Positions 59,220 to 64,000 of a DNA stretch of 64,000 bases are shown here, piece by piece. Origin of the DNA: Dipteris shenzhenensis (Eukaryota; Polypodiophyta; Polypodiopsida; Gleicheniales); assembly GCA_047967505.1 (NCBI GenBank), contig CM106541.1. One strand, 5' to 3'. The notes beneath the pieces were generated by a model, which saw only the letters and a list, made by a program, of their open reading frames with translations, searched no databases and was not told where the DNA came from. Within the stretch, counting starts at the first letter, position 1. Each line of letters begins with the position of its first letter. Position numbers and translations under genes: made by a program.

Positions 59220-61190
59220 CAAACATAAGCATAGGCAAATACATATGCAGATGATCAAAAGAGGAAAATGAGACATGCTCATGAGAGAAGGAAAAGAGGG
59301 AAAAGAGGGAGGGAAAGTGAAAAAGAGATTCAAAGAGGGAGACATATGCTCATGCTTATGCTTATGCATGAGCATAAGAGAAAGAGACATATGCTTATGC
59401 TTATGCATGAGCATAAGAGCATGAGCATGAACGAGGGGAAAGAGGGGGGAAAAGAGGGAGGAAAAGAGGAAGAAGAGGGAAAGGAAAAGAGATTGGAAGA
59501 GGGGAAAGAGGGGGGGAAAGAGAGAAGAAGAGGGAAGGGAAAGAGGGAAAAAGAGACATATGCTCATACATAAGCATAAGAGAAGGAGACATATGCTCAT
59601 GCTTATGCTTATGCATGAGCATAAGAGGAGACATATGCTCATGCTTATGCATGAGCATATGTCTCCTCTTATGCTCATGCATAAGCATAAGCATGAGCAT
59701 ATGTCTCCTTCTCTTATGCTTATGCATAAGAGGAGACATATGCTCTTATGCATAAGCATAAGCATAAGCATAAGAGAAGGAGACATATGCTCATACTTAT
59801 GCTTATGCTTATGCATGAGCATAAGACCATGAGCATGAAAGAGGGGAAAGAGGGGGGAAAAGAGGGAGGAAAAGAGGAAGAAGAGGGAAAGGAAGAGAGA
59901 TTGGAAGAGGGGAAAGAGGGGGGAAAGAGAGAAGAAGAGGGAAAGGAAAGAGGGAAAAAGAGACATATGCTCATGCATAAGCATAAGAGAATGAGACATA
60001 TGCTCATGCTTATGCTTATGCATGAGCATAAGAGAAGGAGACATATGCATAAGCATAAGCATGAGCATATGTCTCCTTCTCTTATGCTCATGCATAAGCA
60101 TAAGCATGAGCATATGTCTCCTTCTCTTATGCTTATGCATAAGAGGAGACATATGCTCTTATGCATAAGCATAAGCATAAGCATAAGAGAAGGAGACATA
60201 TGCTCATACTTATGCTTATGCTTATGCATGAGCATAAGACCATGAGCATGAAAGAGGGGAAAGAGGGGGGAAAAGAGGGAGGAAAAGAGGAAGAAGAGGG
60301 AAAGGAAGAGAGATTGGAAGAGGGGAAAGAGGGGGGAAAGAGAGAAGAAGAGGGAAAGGAAAGAGGGAAAAAGAGACATATGCTCATGCATAAGCATAAG
60401 AGAATGAGACATATGCTCATGCTTATGCTTATGCATGAGCATAAGAGAAGGAGACATATGCATAAGCATAAGCATGAGCATATGTCTCCTTCTCTTATGC
60501 TCATGCATAAGCATAAGCATGAGCATATGTCTCCTTCTCTTATGCTTATGCATAAGAGGAGACATATGCTCTTATGCATAAGCATAAGCATAAGCATAAG
60601 AGAAGGAGACATATGCTCATACTTATGCTTATGCTTATGCATGAGCATAAGACCATGAGCATGAAAGAGGGGAAAGAGGGGGGAAAAGAGGGAGAAAAAG
60701 AGGAAGAAGAGGGAAAGGAAGAGAGATTGGAAGAGGGGAAAGAGGGGGGAAAGAGAGAAGAAGAGGGAAAGGAAAGAGGGAAAAAGAGACATATGCTCAT
60801 GCTTATGCATGAGCAAATGTCTCCTTCTCTTATGCTCATGCATAAGCATAAGCATGAGCATATGTCTCATTCTCTTATGCTTATGGTTATGCATGAGCAT
60901 ATGTCCCCTCTTATGCATAAGCATAAGCATAAGCATAAGAGAATGAGACATATGCTCATGCTTTATGCTTATGCATGAGCATAAGAGAAGGAGACATATG
61001 CTCATGCTCATGCTTATGCATGAGCATATGTCTCATTCTCTCATGCTTATGCTTATGCATGAGCATAAGAGAAGGAGACATATGCTCATGCTTATGCATG
61101 AGCATATGTCTCCTTCTCTTATGCTCATGCATAAGCATAAGCATGAGCATATGTCTCCTTCTCTTATGCTTATGCTTATGCATAAGGTTC
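59220..61190 (-). repeat. E4 low-complexity array with a 413-bp higher-order repeat
   Basis: Three units of 413 bp are nearly identical: the marker CCATGAGCATGAAAGAGGGG sits at about 59827, 60240 and 60653. Within units, purine tracts alternate with palindromic ATGCTTATGCATAAGC-type words and GAGACATATGCTCATGC. The pyrimidine-rich strand is again the coding strand of the second gene. Confidence 0.93.
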
Positions 61191-61199
61191 GGGTTTTAA

Positions 61200-61345
61200 C
61201 CCACAGCATCGCTATATAGCGATGCCGTTCAGTTGCTATATAGCGATGCTTTTATTTAAAAGCGTCGCTATATAGCGACAGAACAGAGCAAATCATCACT
61301 ATATAGCGACATAACAGGTCAAAACGTCGCTATATAGCGATGCTT
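61200..61345. repeat. E4 internal palindrome cluster
   Basis: Perfect 18-bp CATCGCTATATAGCGATG at 61207-61224 and perfect GTCGCTATATAGCGAC at 61264-61279, plus three variants. The array joins it directly, without the promoter block seen in E2 and E3. Confidence 0.9.
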
Positions 61346-61447
61346 CAGGACACTTTATTTTTAAAGTTAAAAAAGAAGCTCATAGATGCTATTTTATAAC
61401 TGTTAATATATTTCCTTGCAACTTATGTTGTGATTTTATAAGTGCAG

Positions 61448-63905
61448 ATGGAAGGGATGAGTGGAAGCTCGTCCGATGATGTGCCAATGCCTGGGAGCAC
61501 AAAGTGGCTTACGGAGAGGTTATATTGTCATTGCACTCATTGCAAGCGAGAAGTACAACATCAACGTCGTATTATCATGCACCACTTGCGGATGTATGGG
61601 GAGGAGCCTGAACCAGTACCCACCGTTGGTGTTGCATGTGTTGATGGATTATCAGTAAGTCAAAGCTATTTAAGTTCATGGTTAATATTGGATACCATTA
61701 TGGTACGAAACCTTGAGACAAGATCTTATATCTACATGAAATATTAAAATAGGATGAGGAGGCTGACAAGGGTACGCATATACCTTCACACTTTGAGCAA
61801 GACTATAGTCTCCCGGATGATGACGAGGGTATGGTCAACATGATGGATTCTATTTTTAGGGGCACTACATTCCATGTACACGTGATGTGAGAGTCTGAGG
61901 TCAAAATGCGAGAGTTGCAATCAACAAAATTGTACAAGGGTGCTAGGATGTCTAAATTACTTGCTTGTCTCTCAATCTTGAATCTGGAAGTAAAGTATGG
62001 GTGGTCGGATACAAGTGTCTCGGCCTTCATCAGGTTAGCTCTTGCATTAATTTGACTCATTATTTGGATATTTTTTGTTTTGAGAATCCTCATGTATGGA
62101 TTATTGTATCGAATCATTTGAAGCCTATGTATGTTTGAATTGTGATAGGTTGCTCCAGAAGATGTTGCTTGCACCAAATACCATGCCCGCATCAAGAGAT
62201 GAAGCGAAAAAGATGCTAACAATGGTGGGTATGGATTATGATACCATCATGCTTGTTGTAATGATTGTATTCTCTTTCATTGTGAGCATGGAGATTTGGC
62301 TAGTTGTCCGAAGTGTGGGGAACAATGATATAGAGATGACTTGCAGGGTGAGCAAATACCGGTAAAGGTCTTGAGACACTTTCACATCATTGCAAGAATA
62401 CATCACATGTTCCGATGCAAATCCATAGCAGAGATGATGACATGGCATGCATCTCATCGGCGGTCCACTGATGACACATTGAAATTTCCGTAGATTGTGT
62501 AGCTTGGAAGCACAAAGACAATCAGTGGCCGGACTTTGCAAGGGAGCCACACAATGTAGATCTTGGGCTTGCCATGGATGGCGTGAATCCTTTCGGATTA
62601 TGCTCGACATCTTGATCGACATGGCCCATAGTCATGGTGAATTATGATATCCCACCATGGCTAACAATAAAAAAGGGACACCTCATGCTTGCACTACTTG
62701 TGCCAGGGAAGTACAAGACAAAAAATATGGACATGTACATGGCACCTTTGATAGAGGAGTTATAGATATTATGGAGAGGAGTGCGGGTCTTTGATATTTC
62801 CAGAGCTCCTAGACATACCAATGATATTTTGGTTAGGGGTATCTTGATGTGGACCATGCATGACTACCCAGGATATGGAGAGTGCGCACGTATGTGTTTG
62901 TGTCTCTACAAGTATAATATAGGATTATGCTTTATGGCTCTCTTTCGCACGCATATCTTATACTAACACACTCATGCACGCATGCAGGACTTGTTACAAG
63001 TGGGTACCATGCTTGTCCTGTTTGTGGACCGGGTTTGAAATCGCTTGCACGATACTCCAAACATATGAGGAAAAATGTTTATGAAGGTCATGCTCGATAC
63101 CTTCTGCTGGACCATCTCGCACGTGGAGGTCAGCTTGATCCACCACCATCATATTTGAAGGCAAGTAACTGGATTTAATCTTGGAGGGCAAATGGAGAGG
63201 AACGTCCTCCGGGTATGAAGAGGCTACTGATCTTTCACGAGCTTCCTTATTGGGGTAAGTTACAAATCAATCATCTCTTAGATCCCATGCATATCTTCAA
63301 GAATGTGGAGGCTACTATTTGGACACACTTGGTTGGTTCCAAAGACTCGAGAGGAGTGTGAGAAGACTTGCGTGCTATGAATAGGATGTCTCGTTTGTGG
63401 CCCCAAGTGCATGCTTTGGGAAAAGTTGTCCTGCCAAAAGGAACGTGGATCCTCTCTACAAGGGAGGAGGAAGTGGTCAAGGCAGACATTGCCTCTTTTC
63501 AAACACTGACAGGGCACATGCGTTGCTTGAAAGGAGCATTTTCAAAGGACAATAACTTAGTGGGATCAAGTCCCATGATTGGCACAAGGTCTTACAGATA
63601 TTCTAAGCTGTAGAATTGGTGTACTGATAATCATGATGCGTTAGCATAATTATGATTATGTTATATTGTTAGCAAAATCTATGAAGTTGATTTTAGATGA
63701 TTTAGTATTTTCATTCTTGATGTAAAATGGTTTAGAACTATTTACAATGGTCCCCATGCGATAGTGAGAAAAGATAGTAGCGGTTTCTTTGCAATAGACT
63801 CCACCAAACATTGGACCGATGAAAGTGATACTTTTGTTCTTCCCGAGCACTGTGACAGGTGCATACTAATGATTTAATTAATCGAAGCTTTCATTTTTAA
63901 AGATC
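61448..63905 (+). pseudogene. E4 TNP2-like transposase, nearly full-length but broken
   Basis: ATG at 61448; exon 1 to 61654 (donor GTAAGT) carries the finger region (Cys27, Cys29, Cys32, then His45/His46) of the transposase-associated domain. Exon 2 starts at 61753 (DEEADKGTHIPSHF). It continues through YGWSDTSVSAFI (62000-62030), MPASRDEAKKMLTMVGMDYD (62185-62240), NPFG and HSTSWSTWP-type text (62590-62630), PPWL to GKYKTKNMDVYMAPLIEEL (62655-62760), GYHACPVCGPGLKSLARYSK (63003-63060), NHLLDPMHIFKNV (63270-63310), and GTWILSTREEEVVKADIASF (63440-63500). The C-terminal GFFAIDSTKHWTDESDTFVL block is at 63781-63840. Stops include 61888-61890, 63177-63179 and 63359-63361, with frameshifts near 62250 and 62600. 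TNP2 would be the catalytic DDE-type transposase; this copy is dead. Confidence 0.88.
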
Positions 63906-64000
63906 CATTGATACATGTACTTAAGCATAATTTCATATATATAATTGATGACATCTGGCACCCATCTTCAATATAGGTGGTTTTTCATCCGGATTATTCT

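Larger units (their letters stand above)
57053..64000. mobile_element. CACTA element E4, runs off the window
   Basis: Terminus B CACTACAAGGCATAGG at 57053, subterminal palindromes to 57275, hairpin, second gene on the minus strand (57578-59181), array (59220-61190), internal palindromes (61200-61345), and TNP2 on the plus strand (61448 onward). The orientation is opposite to E1-E3. It is the most complete copy, with both genes and the full order preserved; terminus A lies beyond 64000. The central promoter block of E2 and E3 is absent. Confidence 0.88.

Noticed and set aside
59340-61190. CRISPR-like alternation of repeats and spacers
   Set aside because: The context is a plant transposon, the repeats are variable in length and palindromic, and the spacers are purine tracts that themselves repeat. 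It is a satellite-like array.

Overview
The window is nuclear DNA of a land plant with a large, retroelement-filled genome. The signs are Ty1/copia elements with the plant-type tRNA-Met primer site, an L1-like LINE, a miniature LTR element, CACTA (En/Spm) transposons with plant TNP2 and Ptta/En/Spm-type proteins, GT-AG introns, and large gene-poor AT-rich stretches. The taxon cannot be fixed from sequence; gymnosperm, fern, lycophyte or bryophyte are all possible. No host gene here is clearly intact.

Layout. 1-141 is the 3' end of an unidentified gene. 142-11400 is mostly unrecognised intergenic DNA with a MITE (4647-4772), a CA microsatellite and a compositionally odd G+C-richer island (7540-9500). 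11401-14107 is a decayed multi-exon gene of unknown family on the minus strand. 14108-22150 is intergenic with direct repeats and a transposase fragment (19430-19940). 22154-22904 is a broken glycoside hydrolase family 71 (alpha-1,3-glucanase-like) exon, cut off by a copia fragment. 23260-27430 holds a LINE fragment split by a complete 678-bp TRIM/SMART-like element with a 5-bp target duplication, then another copia fragment.

From 28186 to the end the window is dominated by one CACTA family, present as four copies here (E1 28186-32175, E2 32176-45816, E3 49869-52790, E4 57053-64000+) plus the fragment at 19430. Its plan is: terminus A - TNP2 transposase gene (outward) - internal cluster of 16-18-bp palindromes - promoter region - a large intron filled with a purine/pyrimidine and ATGCTTATGC-type array - Ptta/En/Spm-like second gene (outward the other way) - invertible hairpin - subterminal palindromes - terminus B (CACTACAAGGCATAGG). 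All TNP2 copies are broken. The second gene in E2 (43976-45279) is open across three exons.

A copia element (34404-39895, TSD GCATC) with almost identical LTRs sits in the TNP2 gene of E2, yet its own polyprotein carries several stops and frameshifts, so it moved as an already defective copy. An older copia remnant (47363-49222) lies between E2 and E3. The new-looking biology is the CACTA family (internal palindromes, flipping hairpin, expanding intronic array), the TRIM, and the fungal-type GH71 remnant.
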